64,000 nucleotides of DNA from G963422445 sp963422445 (GTDB lineage Bacteria; Pseudomonadota; Alphaproteobacteria; Thalassobaculales; Thalassobaculaceae): assembly GCA_963422445.2 (NCBI GenBank), contig OY729512.2, forward strand, positions 186,001-250,000, given 5' to 3'. Below, piece after piece: positions 46,516 through 56,044 of this stretch. Under the pieces are notes generated by a model. That model was given only the letters and a program-made list of their open reading frames with translations. It was not told the DNA's origin and made no database searches. Position numbers and translations under genes: made by a program. The first letter of the stretch is position 1. Each line of letters opens with the position of its first letter.

Positions 46516-47220
46516 ATGACCGACCGTCCGGAGACATCGATATCGACGCCACTCGATCCGAGCCGCATCACCTGCTGGATCTTCGATCTCGACAACACGC
46601 TCTATCCCGCCGCTTCAAATCTGTTTACGCGGGTATCGATACGCATGACGCGTTTCATACAGGAGCATTTCGGCCTCGCAGAGGACGATGCGCGGACCTT
46701 GCAGAAAACGATGTTTTACCGGCACGGCACCACCATGCGCGGTCTGATGCTCGAACACGGCACCGACCCGGCAGCGTTTCTGGATTACGTCCACGACATT
46801 GACGTCACCGACATGGCACCTGACCGGCGGCTTGCCGGGTTGATCGGGCGTCTGCACGGCTGCCGCGTTATTTTCACCAACGGCTCGGTTCCGCATGCCG
46901 ACCGCATTACCCGGCAGCTCGGTATTGCCGGCCTGTTCGAAGGCATATTCGACATTGTCGCCGCGGATTTCATCCCGAAGCCGGATCCACGCCCCTACCA
47001 CGCGCTGATTGCCCGTTTCGGTATTGATCCGGAAAACGCGATCATGATCGAAGACATGTCGAAAAACCTGAAGCCTGCGGCTGAACTCGGCATGACAACG
47101 GTCTGGCTGCGGCACGATATGGAATGGTCGAGCGACGGCGCCAATAACCGCCACGTAGACCATCAGATCGACAACCTGTCGGACTGGCTTGCGCAAATTC
47201 TCGGGGACGGCGCCGGCTGA
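46516..47220 (+). CDS. HAD-family pyrimidine 5'-nucleotidase-like phosphatase
   Basis: A 234-residue HAD hydrolase (subfamily IA, SDT1/pyrimidine 5'-nucleotidase type). The four HAD motifs are CWIFDLDNTLYP (nucleophile D and D+2), VIFTNGS, FIPKPDPRPYH (Lys) and IMIEDMSKNL (acidic Asp). It dephosphorylates a nucleotide or small phosphate ester in the cytosol. The start is uncertain: ATG 46516 is used, but an in-frame GTG at 46495 is also possible. Neither has a strong ribosome-binding site, consistent with coupling to argB upstream. Confidence 0.87.
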   Translation: MTDRPETSISTPLDPSRITCWIFDLDNTLYPAASNLFTRVSIRMTRFIQEHFGLAEDDARTLQKTMFYRHGTTMRGLMLEHGTDPAAFLDYVHDIDVTDMAPDRRLAGLIGRLHGCRVIFTNGSVPHADRITRQLGIAGLFEGIFDIVAADFIPKPDPRPYHALIARFGIDPENAIMIEDMSKNLKPAAELGMTTVWLRHDMEWSSDGANNRHVDHQIDNLSDWLAQILGDGAG

Positions 47221-47295
47221 AGGCATTATGTTGACAGCGCAATTGCCGCTGCTCATCTTGGCGCGGCCTGACAACCACGATCGGACATCTGAACA

Positions 47296-48156
47296 ATGAG
47301 CGAGTCACAACTCGAAGCGGTGATCGAACAGGCTTGGGAGGATCGCGAAACCCTCGGCCCCGAGACCCGGGGCGAAGTCCGCGAAGCCGTGGACACGGCG
47401 CTGGATGCGATGGATTCCGGGACCCGGCGGGTTGCCGAGCCGCTCGGCGGCCATGAATGGAAAGTGAACCAGTGGCTCAAGAAGGCCGTGCTCCTGTCGT
47501 TTCGTCTGTATGCCATGGAACCGATACCGGGCGGTCCGTCGGATCCGACGCGCGGCGCGGCGCACTGGTGGGACAAGGTGCCGTCGAAATTCGCCGGCTG
47601 GGACGAAGACCGGTTCCAGGCTGCCGGCTTGCGCGCTGTTCCGAACTGCGTTGTCCGGCGTTCCGCATATATCGCTCCCGGGGTCGTCCTGATGCCGAGC
47701 TTCGTCAATCTCGGCGCCCATGTCGGTACCGGAACCATGGTCGATACCTGGGCCACGATCGGATCCTGCGCCCAGATTGGTGAAAGCTGTCACATCTCGG
47801 GCGGCGCCGGTATTGCCGGCGTGCTCGAACCGATGCAGGCCAATCCGGTCATCATCGAGGATAACTGTTTCATCGGCGCGCGCTCGGAAGTTGCCGAAGG
47901 GGTTATCGTCGAAACCGGCTCGGTTCTCAGCATGGGGGTCTATATCGGCGCTTCGACCCGGATTGTGAACCGTGACACCGGCGAGATCATGACCGGCCGG
48001 GTTCCGGCCTACTCCGTGGTTGTGCCCGGCGCCATGCCAGGCCCGGCAATGGCGAACGGCCTGCCGGGACCGTCCCTGTATTGTGCCGTGATCGTGAAAC
48101 AGGTCGACGAGCAGACCCGGTCAAAGACCTCGATCAACGAATTGCTGCGTGATTGA
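47296..48156 (+). CDS. dapD: 2,3,4,5-tetrahydropyridine-2,6-dicarboxylate N-succinyltransferase
   Basis: A 286-residue left-handed beta-helix acyltransferase that succinylates tetrahydrodipicolinate in the lysine/diaminopimelate pathway. The helical N-terminal domain (to about residue 100) is followed by hexapeptide-repeat coils: VVLMPSFVNLGAHVGTGTMV, DTWATIGSCAQIGESCHISG, GGAGIAGVLEPMQANPVIIE and NCFIGARSEVAEGVIVE. These are typical of DapD and include the DTWATIGS motif. It lies directly upstream of dapE on the same strand (15 bases apart). Confidence 0.96.
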   Translation: MSESQLEAVIEQAWEDRETLGPETRGEVREAVDTALDAMDSGTRRVAEPLGGHEWKVNQWLKKAVLLSFRLYAMEPIPGGPSDPTRGAAHWWDKVPSKFAGWDEDRFQAAGLRAVPNCVVRRSAYIAPGVVLMPSFVNLGAHVGTGTMVDTWATIGSCAQIGESCHISGGAGIAGVLEPMQANPVIIEDNCFIGARSEVAEGVIVETGSVLSMGVYIGASTRIVNRDTGEIMTGRVPAYSVVVPGAMPGPAMANGLPGPSLYCAVIVKQVDEQTRSKTSINELLRD

Positions 48157-48171
48157 GGCGAACGAAGCGCA

Positions 48172-49341
48172 ATGGCGAACGGCCATGCAATCGACCCCAC
48201 CACGCTGAGTCAGCGGCTGATCCGCTGCCCGAGCGTGACACCGGCCGAGGGTGGCGCCCTCGACGAGATCGAATCGGTGCTTGGTGAACTCGGCTTCACC
48301 TGCCACCGTCTGACGTTTTCCGAGGCCGGAACGCCGGATGTCGACAATCTCTACGCACGGCTCGGTACGGAAGCGCCGAACTTCTGCTTTTCTGGCCATT
48401 CCGATGTGGTTCCGGTGGGTGAGACCGGCGCCTGGACCATCGACCCGTTTGCCGGCGAAATTCTTGACGGGATGTTGTTCGGCCGCGGCGCAGCCGATAT
48501 GAAATCCGCCATTGCCTCATTCATCTCAGCGGCACAGCAGTTCATTCACGGCTGTCAGCCGGCGTTACCGGGTTCCATCAGCCTGCTCATCACCGGTGAT
48601 GAGGAAGGGCCGGCGATCAACGGCACGGTGAAGGTCCTGGAATGGATGCAGCAGAATGGCGAAGCGATCGATGCATGCATCGTTGGCGAGCCCACCAATC
48701 CCGAACAGCTTGGCGGCATGGCGAAAATCGGCCGACGCGGCAGTTTTACAGGCTGGCTGACGGTACATGGCGTACAGGGTCATACAGCCTATCCCCAGCT
48801 GGCCGACAACCCGTTGTCCCGGCTGGTCCGGATGATGGCGCCACTGGCCGCCGAACGCCTTGATGACGGCAGCGCCCATTTCCCGCCAACGACGGTTGCG
48901 ATCTCGTCGATTGACACCAGCAATCCGGCAACCAACGTGATTCCGGCAACGGCGACCGCCACATTCAACATCCGTTTCAACGACCTGCAGACAGCGGACA
49001 CGATCGAACGCTGGCTCCGCGACAGTTTCGACGCGGTCGGCGGCGCCTATATGCTCGAAACCGCGTGCTCGTCCAACGCATTCCTGACCGAACCCGGCCC
49101 TCTCTCCGACGATCTGGTGGCTGCGGTTCAGGACATTCTCGGGGTCACGCCGGAACTCAGTACGACGGGCGGCACATCCGATGCCCGTTTTATCCGCAAA
49201 TATTGCTCCGTTATCGAATTTGGCGGTGTCGGCAAGACCATGCACAAGATCAATGAACATGTGGCTGTCGCGGATATCCACGCGCTCACTTCGGTCTATC
49301 TGGCCTTGCTGAACCGGTTTTTCGCCCGACAACGGATCTGA
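48172..49341 (+). CDS. dapE: Succinyl-diaminopimelate desuccinylase
   Basis: A 389-residue M20-family zinc amidohydrolase that removes the succinyl group added by DapD. Metal-site segments are FSGHSDVVPVG (His), GRGAADMKSAIASF (bridging Asp), ITGDEEGPAINGT (general-base and ligand Glu), CIVGEPTNPEQLG and the C-terminal KTMHKINEHV (His). The lid/dimerisation domain with GWLTVHGVQGHTAYPQLADN lies between. All ligands are present. It is translationally close to dapD and to the membrane-protein gene that follows after 4 bases. Confidence 0.96.
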   Translation: MANGHAIDPTTLSQRLIRCPSVTPAEGGALDEIESVLGELGFTCHRLTFSEAGTPDVDNLYARLGTEAPNFCFSGHSDVVPVGETGAWTIDPFAGEILDGMLFGRGAADMKSAIASFISAAQQFIHGCQPALPGSISLLITGDEEGPAINGTVKVLEWMQQNGEAIDACIVGEPTNPEQLGGMAKIGRRGSFTGWLTVHGVQGHTAYPQLADNPLSRLVRMMAPLAAERLDDGSAHFPPTTVAISSIDTSNPATNVIPATATATFNIRFNDLQTADTIERWLRDSFDAVGGAYMLETACSSNAFLTEPGPLSDDLVAAVQDILGVTPELSTTGGTSDARFIRKYCSVIEFGGVGKTMHKINEHVAVADIHALTSVYLALLNRFFARQRI

Positions 49342-49345
49342 CCCG

Positions 49346-49921
49346 GTGTTTCCGCCGCCGTCGGAAGTCGTCAGAGCGCTTTTCGGCGTCGTGATGCTGC
49401 TCCGTCGGCACCCCGGCGCGGAGTTCATGTTCAACCGCACCACCGCTGGTTTCTGGCGGTCGCTGTTCGCGGTGATTCTCGTCCTGCCGGGTCATATTTA
49501 CATGATCCATCAGGATATCCTGACGACGCCGGCCGCGGAGTATGGCTGGCATGCGGCAATTACCGACATGTTGATTTACGCCATCGTCTGGCTAGCCTAC
49601 CCGGCCGCGATGGCGCAAGTGGCGAACGCCTTGGGTCGGGACGACCGGCTCCTCGATTATCTTGTTCCTTACAACTGGATGGTAGTCCCGATTGCCTATC
49701 TTTTCGTGCTGGCGACAGCCGTGACGGCAACGGACATGCTGCCATCCAGGGTAGAGATCGCAATCATCATCCTGGTGTATGGTGTCTCGCTGTATGTGCT
49801 GTTTGACCTTGCGCGCCGGCAACTGGCGATCAGCTCCCGCGCGGCCTTCGGGATCGTCTGCTTCGATTTCATTCTGTCTCTGACCATCGTGACGCTTCTC
49901 AGATCGTTTGCCGGCCGTTGA
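49346..49921 (+). CDS. Conserved membrane protein, about four to five transmembrane helices
   Basis: A 191-residue protein starting with GTG 4 bases after the dapE stop. Hydrophobic helices occur at about residues 38-56 (FWRSLFAVILVLPGHIYMI), 70-92 (AITDMLIYAIVWLAYPAAMA), 108-128 (YNWMVVPIAYLFVLATAVTA), 135-155 (VEIAIIILVYGVSLYVLFDL) and 165-185 (AAFGIVCFDFILSLTIVTLL). The family is a hypothetical protein typically found downstream of dapE in Rhodospirillales-type genomes. Its tight spacing suggests translation coupled to dapE, but no function is known. Confidence 0.75.
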   Translation: MFPPPSEVVRALFGVVMLLRRHPGAEFMFNRTTAGFWRSLFAVILVLPGHIYMIHQDILTTPAAEYGWHAAITDMLIYAIVWLAYPAAMAQVANALGRDDRLLDYLVPYNWMVVPIAYLFVLATAVTATDMLPSRVEIAIIILVYGVSLYVLFDLARRQLAISSRAAFGIVCFDFILSLTIVTLLRSFAGR

Positions 49922-49944
49922 CCGGTACGGAGAGAGCGCAGGTC

Positions 49945-50688
49945 TCAGTCATATCCGACCTCGACAAGATACAGACCATGCGCCGGCGCGGTCGGACCGG
50001 CGGCGGCACGGTCGCACGCGGCGAGGGCCTGTTCGATATCCCGGCGCTGCCACTTGCCCTCGCCGACGCGTTTCACGGATCCGACCATGATCCGGACCTG
50101 GTTGTGCAAGAAGGATCGGGCTTCGGCCACGATGTGAACCTCGTCGCCGCAGCGGGCGACCTCCAGCCGATCAAGGGTTTTTTCCGGAGACATCGCCTGA
50201 CAGCCGGCAGCCCGAAAACTTGAAAAATCATGTCTGCCGACAAAGGCCTCGGCAGCATCTGCCATGCGGTCGACGGCGAGCCTTCGCGGGACGAACCAGA
50301 CCCGCGCCCGTTCCAGCGCCGGCGGCGCCGGACGGTTCAAAATCCGATACAGGTACCGCCGCCGCGTCGCCGAAAACCGGGCGTGAAAATCCGGGGCGGC
50401 TTCGGCCGCATCGCGAACGACAATCGGATACGGCTTCAGATGGAAATTCAATGCGTTACGAATGGTTTCCGCGCCGAAACGGGCTGTGGCCAGGTCAACA
50501 TGCGCAACCATCGCGCAGGCATGGACACCGGCATCGGTGCGGCCGGCCCCGATGACCGTGCAATCTTCCCCCGAAAACGCCTGAACGGCTTCCTCCACGA
50601 CTTCCTGAATCGCGAGGCCGTTCGCCTGGCGTTGCCAGCCGACAAAGTCGCCGCCGTCATATTCAATTGTCAGCCTAAATCGTGGCAT
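49945..50688 (-). CDS. truA: tRNA pseudouridine38-40 synthase
   Basis: A 247-residue pseudouridine synthase that modifies positions 38-40 of the tRNA anticodon arm. The catalytic Asp sits in IGAGRTDAGVHACAMV; the N-terminus RFRLTIEYDGGDFVGWQRQ and LHNQVRIMVGSVKRVGEGKW are standard TruA segments. It converges with the dapE/membrane-protein unit. In related genomes fmt and def are normally next to truA; here the upstream neighbour is instead an unrelated dehydrogenase. Confidence 0.95.
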   Translation of the reverse strand: MPRFRLTIEYDGGDFVGWQRQANGLAIQEVVEEAVQAFSGEDCTVIGAGRTDAGVHACAMVAHVDLATARFGAETIRNALNFHLKPYPIVVRDAAEAAPDFHARFSATRRRYLYRILNRPAPPALERARVWFVPRRLAVDRMADAAEAFVGRHDFSSFRAAGCQAMSPEKTLDRLEVARCGDEVHIVAEARSFLHNQVRIMVGSVKRVGEGKWQRRDIEQALAACDRAAAGPTAPAHGLYLVEVGYD

Positions 50689-50777
50689 AGCCGCATGGCA
50701 GCCGTGCTTCCCACACAGTAGCGCCCGGATCGCATAGTTCCGGCAGTCCGGCCAGCGCTACCATGGCCCGGGTTGCC

Positions 50778-51683
50778 CTATTCCGCGGCTTCCCTGCGTG
50801 ACGCGAGATGGTCAACCAGCACATCAGCCACAGCATCCGCCGTCACACCGATCTTGCGGTCCTCGACGATTTCCGCGCCGAGCGGCGATTCCTCGACCAG
50901 ACCGTAGATCCGGGCCGCGCCGAGGAACATTTCGCCCGGCAGCCCCGCATCATTGTGAGTCCTGGAGATTTCCGCCATTTCACCGACCCAGCGATAGGCC
51001 TTCGGGCACATGTCCGGCAATCCGCGCCGAAGATGCGCGAGCAGACCCTTCTGACTGGCAGAAAGCTCTTCGACCAATGCCGCGTCGACGCCCTCGAGCC
51101 GGGCGGTGACCATGGACTGGATGCCGATCGCCGTCAGGCCCTTGGTCAGCGCCGCATAACACATCTTGATAGCCGAAGCGGCGCCGACCTGGTCGCCGAG
51201 CGGGCGAAAATCGATACCGGGGCCATTCAATGCCTGCAAGTCTCCGGCCCGCGGTCCCGAAACGTAAAGGCGCGGCGCCCTGTGGGCGGGCAGATGCGGC
51301 GGCGCGCCAATGATGCCGCCATCGACGAACGGGAATCCGGCGGATTCCGCAACGGTCGCAGCCGCCCGACCAGTCGCCGGCGCCACCGCGTTGAGGTCGA
51401 CGATCATGGGCCGGTGACGATGCGCGCCAACCAGCGACACCAAGGCCTCGACGAAATCGAGAGCACGGTCCGGGCGCATGATCGAAAGCACGGCGTCGGC
51501 GTCGGCCAACAGGTTGACGAGGTTGCCGACGTCCTCGATTCCGCTCTCCGCAGCAAGATCGCGGGTCCGCCGGGATCGACCGGTCAGCGCCGACACGACG
51601 CGATAGCCTCCTGCGACCAACTGTCGGCCAATGGCATGCCCCATGTCACCAGGTGACTGGATGGCGATTGTCGAAATTGCCAT
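50778..51683 (-). CDS. NAD(P)-binding dehydrogenase with DUF1932 domain (6-phosphogluconate dehydrogenase fold)
   Basis: A 301-residue protein with an N-terminal Rossmann domain (IAIQSPGDMGHAIGRQLVAGG, a GxxGxG variant) and a C-terminal helical DUF1932-type domain (IKMCYAALTKGLTAIGIQSM, in which the Lys is the likely catalytic residue). Proteins of this type resemble phosphogluconate or hydroxyisobutyrate dehydrogenases, but substrates are mostly unknown. The start at 51683 (MAISTIAIQSPGDMG) is chosen since upstream codons are not conserved in style. Upstream lies an AT-rich region with two repeat elements. Confidence 0.85.
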   Translation of the reverse strand: MAISTIAIQSPGDMGHAIGRQLVAGGYRVVSALTGRSRRTRDLAAESGIEDVGNLVNLLADADAVLSIMRPDRALDFVEALVSLVGAHRHRPMIVDLNAVAPATGRAAATVAESAGFPFVDGGIIGAPPHLPAHRAPRLYVSGPRAGDLQALNGPGIDFRPLGDQVGAASAIKMCYAALTKGLTAIGIQSMVTARLEGVDAALVEELSASQKGLLAHLRRGLPDMCPKAYRWVGEMAEISRTHNDAGLPGEMFLGAARIYGLVEESPLGAEIVEDRKIGVTADAVADVLVDHLASRREAAE

Positions 51684-51985
51684 GAACTGGCTCCGTAACT
51701 GTGCACAGTTCCTATTGTTGCAAAAACCGGACGGGGACGCCAGTCCCGTTTTACTTGACGATGGTTCCCGATCCAGTGGGCCTAATGGCACACTCAGAGG
51801 TCAGACAGGGAAGAGCAATCGCTTCGATCCGCAGACGATGATATGGACACATAACTACTGCGACTCCCGATATGGATGCCGATTCCCGTTTTGAATGTTT
51901 GAATATGCGATCGATCAGATCCATTCCGATCTACCGCTTCCGCGGTTCTGAAAAATCATCTCGGGAACAATATAGTTATTTTTTT

Positions 51986-52096
51986 ACCGCTTATGCACGT
52001 AGCTCCGGTGAAACGCACATGTAGCGTTTGGTATGCCAGGAATAGTCGACATCGGGGGCAACATCGTGTGTCACCGGAGCCACGTGCATAAGCGGT
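51986..52096 (+). repeat. Short inverted-repeat element, type B copy 3
   Basis: 111 bp with the family termini (ACCGCTTATGCAC...GTGCATAAGCGGT), in the same orientation as the copy at 10174. It is flanked by ATTTTTTT on both sides (51978-51985 and 52097-52104), an 8-bp duplication of a T-rich target. Confidence 0.9.
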
Positions 52097-52453
52097 ATTT
52101 TTTTTGATAAATAGTATTTTATATCGAGTCAAAATACAGGATTCAAAAAGAAAACCGAGTACATCGAGCTTATTTCCTTGTCGCCAAAAGATGATAACAA
52201 TCTCTTCTAAAATAAAGCATCTATTTGGACAAGTGTTGACATAATGTCGATACAATCGCATTGTGCAGGAGGTGTGGGAATTGGAAGCATAATTGCACAA
52301 AGGGTCAGAAATTATATCTTGATTAGTGACGAATCGCAGAGCTCGAGAATAATCGGTAAGATCGATACTTGAATTTGATCAAAAATCGCAAACTGTCAGT
52401 ATAACAGTGCTGACACGTGTAAGACAGTGTCTCGAAACCTTAATATCCGATCA

Positions 52454-52563
52454 ACCGCTTATGCACATGGCTCCGGTGAAACGCACATGTAGCGTTTGGC
52501 GTGCCGGAAATGGTCGACATCGGGGCAACATCGTGTGCCACCGGAGCCATGTGCATAAGCGGT
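52454..52563 (+). repeat. Short inverted-repeat element, type B copy 4
   Basis: 110 bp with the same termini and orientation as copy 3. A perfect 8-bp duplication TCCGATCA flanks it (52446-52453 and 52564-52571). It sits about 130 bases upstream of the threonine synthase start, so it could carry or disturb that gene's promoter. Confidence 0.92.
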
Positions 52564-52696
52564 TCCGATCAATAATTTTACAATTTTTGGTATACGGAAA
52601 AATTCTTAACTCTTGAAAGACGGTAACTTTTAATGTATAAGGAGCTCCGAACCGGAATATGTGATTGCGCCTTCTGGTAACATATGGAGTGATTTT

Positions 52697-54118
52697 GTGC
52701 GTTACATCAGCACACGTGGCAAAGCACCGGAACTCGGGTTCGACGATGTTCTGATCACGGGTCTTGCGCGTGACGGCGGGTTGTACGTGCCGGGACGCTG
52801 GCCGCGCTTCAGCGATACCGAGATCGGCGCAATGGCGGGGTTGGACTACCCGACACTGGCAACCCGGATCATGGCACCGTTTGTCGACGGCGCGATCACG
52901 CGGGACGATATCGGATCGCTCATCAGGGAGACGTACGCCGAATTCGACCATGCGGCTGTAGCACCTTTAAAACACCTCGACAGCGGCCTCTGGCTGATGG
53001 AGTTGTTCCACGGGCCGACACTTGCCTTCAAGGACTACGCGATGCAGGTCCTTGGCCGGTTGTTCGACATCACCCTGCGGCGGCGGGGACAGTGCGCCAC
53101 GATAATCGGCGCGACATCGGGCGACACCGGATCGGCCGCGATCGAGGCCTTCCGCGACCGCCAGGCCGTGGACATTTTCATCCTGTTCCCGAAAGGCCGG
53201 GTTTCGCGGGTGCAGCAACGGCAAATGACCACGGTCGATGCGCCGAACGTCCATGCCGTCGCCATCGAGGGCACGTTCGACGATTGTCAGGACTTGGTGA
53301 AAGCCCTGTTCAACGATCTCGCGTTCCGCGACCGCTATCAGCTTTCGGCGATCAACTCGATCAACTGGGCCCGTATCCTGCCGCAGGTCGTATATTATTT
53401 CTGGGCAGCACTGGCCCTCGGTGCGCCGCATCGCCGCATCGCCTTCTCGGTTCCGAGTGGAAATTTCGGGAATGTCTATGCCGGCTATGTTGCCGCGGCC
53501 CTCGGCCTGCCGGTCCAGAAACTGATTATCGGCACGAATGCCAATGATATCCTAAGCCGGTTCTTCCGGTCCGGCACAATGGAAATCCGAGGAGTCAAGC
53601 CAACTCTGAGTCCAAGCATGGATATTCAGGTTTCCAGCAATTTCGAGCGTCTGCTGTTCGATCTTTACGACCGCAACGGCGCATCGACCGCGGTTGCGCT
53701 TGACGGTTTCCGCGAGACCGGCAGTTTTTCCGTGTCTTCGAGCATGCTGGCACGGGCGCAGGATCTGTTCGAGGCCACGGCCGTCGACGACGCCGAAACC
53801 GTAAGGCGGATCGGCAACGTCCATTCGAGGTGCGGAGATGTTCTGGATCCGCACAGCGCGGTCGGCGTCGAAGCTGCGGCCCGGTCACGCCGGGCCGGCG
53901 CGCTTGATCCGACGATACCGATCGTATCACTGGCCTGCGCCCATCCCGCAAAGTTTCCCGAGGCTGTCGCCGATGCCACCGGCCTGCGTCCAGCACTGCC
54001 GCCGAGACTGGCGACCCTGATGACGCGCCGGGAACACATCACGGTTTTGGCGAACGACTTCAGGACAGTTGCCGGCCATATCGCGGCGACAGTCGGCAAC
54101 AGGGAGAATGCAGCGTGA
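52697..54118 (+). CDS. thrC: Threonine synthase
   Basis: A 473-residue PLP enzyme that converts O-phosphohomoserine to threonine. The PLP lysine is K112 in HGPTLAFKDYAMQ; SGDTGSAAIEAF and FSVPSGNFGNVYAG bind phosphate and PLP, and SINWARILPQVVYYF is typical. A GTG start at 52697 (RYISTRGKAPELGFDDVL) is chosen because homologues start there and GGAG lies about 8 bases upstream; an earlier in-frame GTG at 52661 would add 12 unsupported residues. Its stop overlaps the start region of the M16 peptidase (GTGA), indicating translational coupling. Confidence 0.95.
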   Translation: MRYISTRGKAPELGFDDVLITGLARDGGLYVPGRWPRFSDTEIGAMAGLDYPTLATRIMAPFVDGAITRDDIGSLIRETYAEFDHAAVAPLKHLDSGLWLMELFHGPTLAFKDYAMQVLGRLFDITLRRRGQCATIIGATSGDTGSAAIEAFRDRQAVDIFILFPKGRVSRVQQRQMTTVDAPNVHAVAIEGTFDDCQDLVKALFNDLAFRDRYQLSAINSINWARILPQVVYYFWAALALGAPHRRIAFSVPSGNFGNVYAGYVAAALGLPVQKLIIGTNANDILSRFFRSGTMEIRGVKPTLSPSMDIQVSSNFERLLFDLYDRNGASTAVALDGFRETGSFSVSSSMLARAQDLFEATAVDDAETVRRIGNVHSRCGDVLDPHSAVGVEAAARSRRAGALDPTIPIVSLACAHPAKFPEAVADATGLRPALPPRLATLMTRREHITVLANDFRTVAGHIAATVGNRENAA

Positions 54119-55422
54119 CAATGTCCAATTCCGACATCGGTCCGGGTTTGCGTCAGACCAATCTCCCCAACGGCATCCGGATCGTGTCCGATCTGATGAC
54201 GTCCGTGGAAAGCGTTACGCTCGGCGCCTGGTTTGACGTCGGCAGCCGCAATGAGACGGCCGATGTCGGTGGGGTTGCCCATGTCCTCGAACACATGGCC
54301 TTCAAGGGGACGCACCGAAGACGGGCCCCGGATATTACGGAGGAAATCGAGGCGGTCGGCGGTCACATCAATGCCTACACAGCCCGGGAGATCACGGCGT
54401 ATCACGCAAAGATCCTGAAAGTCGATGTCGGCCTGGCGATCGATATCCTTGCGGATATCCTGCAAAATTCGGTATTCGACGAGGCTGAACTCGCCAAGGA
54501 ACGGGCTGTGATCCTGCAGGAAATCGGCGAAGCCGCTGATTCGCCGACCGACGTGATGTTCGATGTATTTCACGAGACCGCCTATCCCGACCAGGCGCTT
54601 GGGCGGCCGATCCTCGGACGGGCTGACGTGGTCGGCAACATGCCGCGCAGCGCCGTTGTCGACTTCGTCGCGTCACATTACGGCGGCGAGCAGATGGTGT
54701 TTTCGGCGGCCGGCAATATCGACCATGACACTTTGGCCGAGGCCGTGGCGAGAGGCTTCGGGACACTCGCTCCGAAGCCTCCTCAACCTGCGGCCGCGGC
54801 CTGTTACAGGGGCGGCGAAGCCCGTATCGATCGTGATCTGGAACAGGTCAATCTGGCTCTCGGCTTTCCGGGTCTGGGCTATCATGATCCGGATCTGGTG
54901 GCCATGGCCGTGTTTGCGAGAATTCTCGGCGGCGGCATGTCGTCACGCCTGTTCCAGGAGATACGCGAAAGGCGCGGTCTGGCCTATTCGATTCAAACCT
55001 TCGGCTCGACCTACCGGGATGCCGGCCTGTTCGGAATCTACGCCGGGACCGGTGAGCAGCAGGTCGCGGAACTTGTCGCCGTGATCTGTGACGAACTCGC
55101 TGAATTCGCCAACAGTGATCTTGACGCCGAAGTGGCGCGGGCCCGCACCCAATTGATATCCGGCATCTTGATGGGCCGCGAATCCACCTATGTCCGGTGC
55201 GAGGACATGGCGGACAACCTTCTGACCTATGGACGCATCATCGGGGTTCCCGAACTGATTGACCGCATCGAGGCGGTTGATCCCGACGCCGTGCGCCGCG
55301 TGGCCCGGCGGATGATTCAGGCTGTGCCGACGCTTGTGGCGATTGGACCGCTGTCGCATCTCGAAGATTATGACAGCGTGTGCCGCCGGCTTGGCGCCGC
55401 ACCGCCTTCAGGTACAATGTGA
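54115..55422 (+). CDS. M16-family zinc peptidase (mitochondrial-processing-peptidase-like)
   Basis: A 435-residue pitrilysin-family metallopeptidase. The inverted zinc motif HxxEH appears in GVAHVLEHMAFKGT, with the distal Glu expected in the following helix (ERAVILQEIGEA). The C-terminal half carries the conserved GGGMSSRLFQEIRERRGLAYS motif. The bacterial enzymes of this type process small peptides and resemble mitochondrial processing peptidase beta subunits. The start is GTG 54115 overlapping the thrC stop, or ATG 54121 two codons in. Pairing with thrC is typical for Alphaproteobacteria. Confidence 0.93.
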   Translation: MTMSNSDIGPGLRQTNLPNGIRIVSDLMTSVESVTLGAWFDVGSRNETADVGGVAHVLEHMAFKGTHRRRAPDITEEIEAVGGHINAYTAREITAYHAKILKVDVGLAIDILADILQNSVFDEAELAKERAVILQEIGEAADSPTDVMFDVFHETAYPDQALGRPILGRADVVGNMPRSAVVDFVASHYGGEQMVFSAAGNIDHDTLAEAVARGFGTLAPKPPQPAAAACYRGGEARIDRDLEQVNLALGFPGLGYHDPDLVAMAVFARILGGGMSSRLFQEIRERRGLAYSIQTFGSTYRDAGLFGIYAGTGEQQVAELVAVICDELAEFANSDLDAEVARARTQLISGILMGRESTYVRCEDMADNLLTYGRIIGVPELIDRIEAVDPDAVRRVARRMIQAVPTLVAIGPLSHLEDYDSVCRRLGAAPPSGTM

Positions 55423-55447
55423 CAGGCTGGGCTCGAGGCAATTCATC

Positions 55448-56044
55448 GTGGTCGTGACGTTTTTCCCATCGGTCAGGGTTGATCCCCGACTCACCTTGCA
55501 AAGACTTTATCTCCGGCCGCCAAGTCGAAAGGACTGGGCTGAATGGGCTGAACTGCGGAGTGAAAGCCGCGAGTTTCTGCTGCCGTGGGAGCCGACCTGG
55601 CCGCATAACGCGTTGAGTAAAACAATGTTTCGGCGACAGCTCGCATATCATTCCGAAAACTGGAGTCAGGGCCGCGGCTACGCTTTTCTGATTTTTCGCC
55701 GGGTCGATGATGCGCTGGTTGGCGGTCTCACGATTTCCAATGTGCGGCGCGGTATCGCGCAGAGCTGTTCATTCGGTTACTGGATCGGCCGCCAGTATGC
55801 CCGCCAGGGTTATATGACCGAAACGGTTATCGGGGCTTGCGATTACGTGTTCGAGCAGTTGCATCTGCACCGTATCGAGGCGGCCTGCCTGGTGAACAAC
55901 ACGGCAAGCCTGGGTGTTCTGAAGAAGGCCGGGTTTCACTATGAAGGACTTGTCAGGGGATATCTGAAGATCAATGGCCGTTGGCGAGACCACAAGCTGT
56001 TCGCGCTGTTGAGAGAGGATTTTCGCCCGCCGCAGGGCGGTTGA
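55448..56044 (+). CDS. GNAT acetyltransferase (RimJ/RimL-like)
   Basis: A 198-residue N-acetyltransferase. The GNAT core is visible: SFGYWIGRQYARQGYMTETV (the R/QxxGxG/A-type acetyl-CoA loop), the HRIEAACLVNNTASLGVLKK strand and the GFHYEGLVRGYLKINGRWRD end, typical of the RimJ type that acetylates ribosomal-protein N-termini. A GTG start (55448, in GTGGTCGTG) is assumed as no ATG fits; the frame is open further upstream but overlaps the peptidase gene. It probably belongs to the thrC transcription unit. Confidence 0.87.
   Translation: MVVTFFPSVRVDPRLTLQRLYLRPPSRKDWAEWAELRSESREFLLPWEPTWPHNALSKTMFRRQLAYHSENWSQGRGYAFLIFRRVDDALVGGLTISNVRRGIAQSCSFGYWIGRQYARQGYMTETVIGACDYVFEQLHLHRIEAACLVNNTASLGVLKKAGFHYEGLVRGYLKINGRWRDHKLFALLREDFRPPQGG

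Larger units (their letters stand above)
51684..52696. other. AT-rich intergenic region carrying two type B repeat elements
   Basis: A 1-kb gap between divergent genes with much lower GC than its neighbours. It holds two type B elements (51986-52096 and 52454-52563) in the same orientation. Outside them I find no gene. AAGGAGCTCC (52639 onward) and GGAG 10 bases before GTG 52697 are the purine-rich signals upstream of threonine synthase. The promoter for thrC must lie close to or within the second element. Confidence 0.5.
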
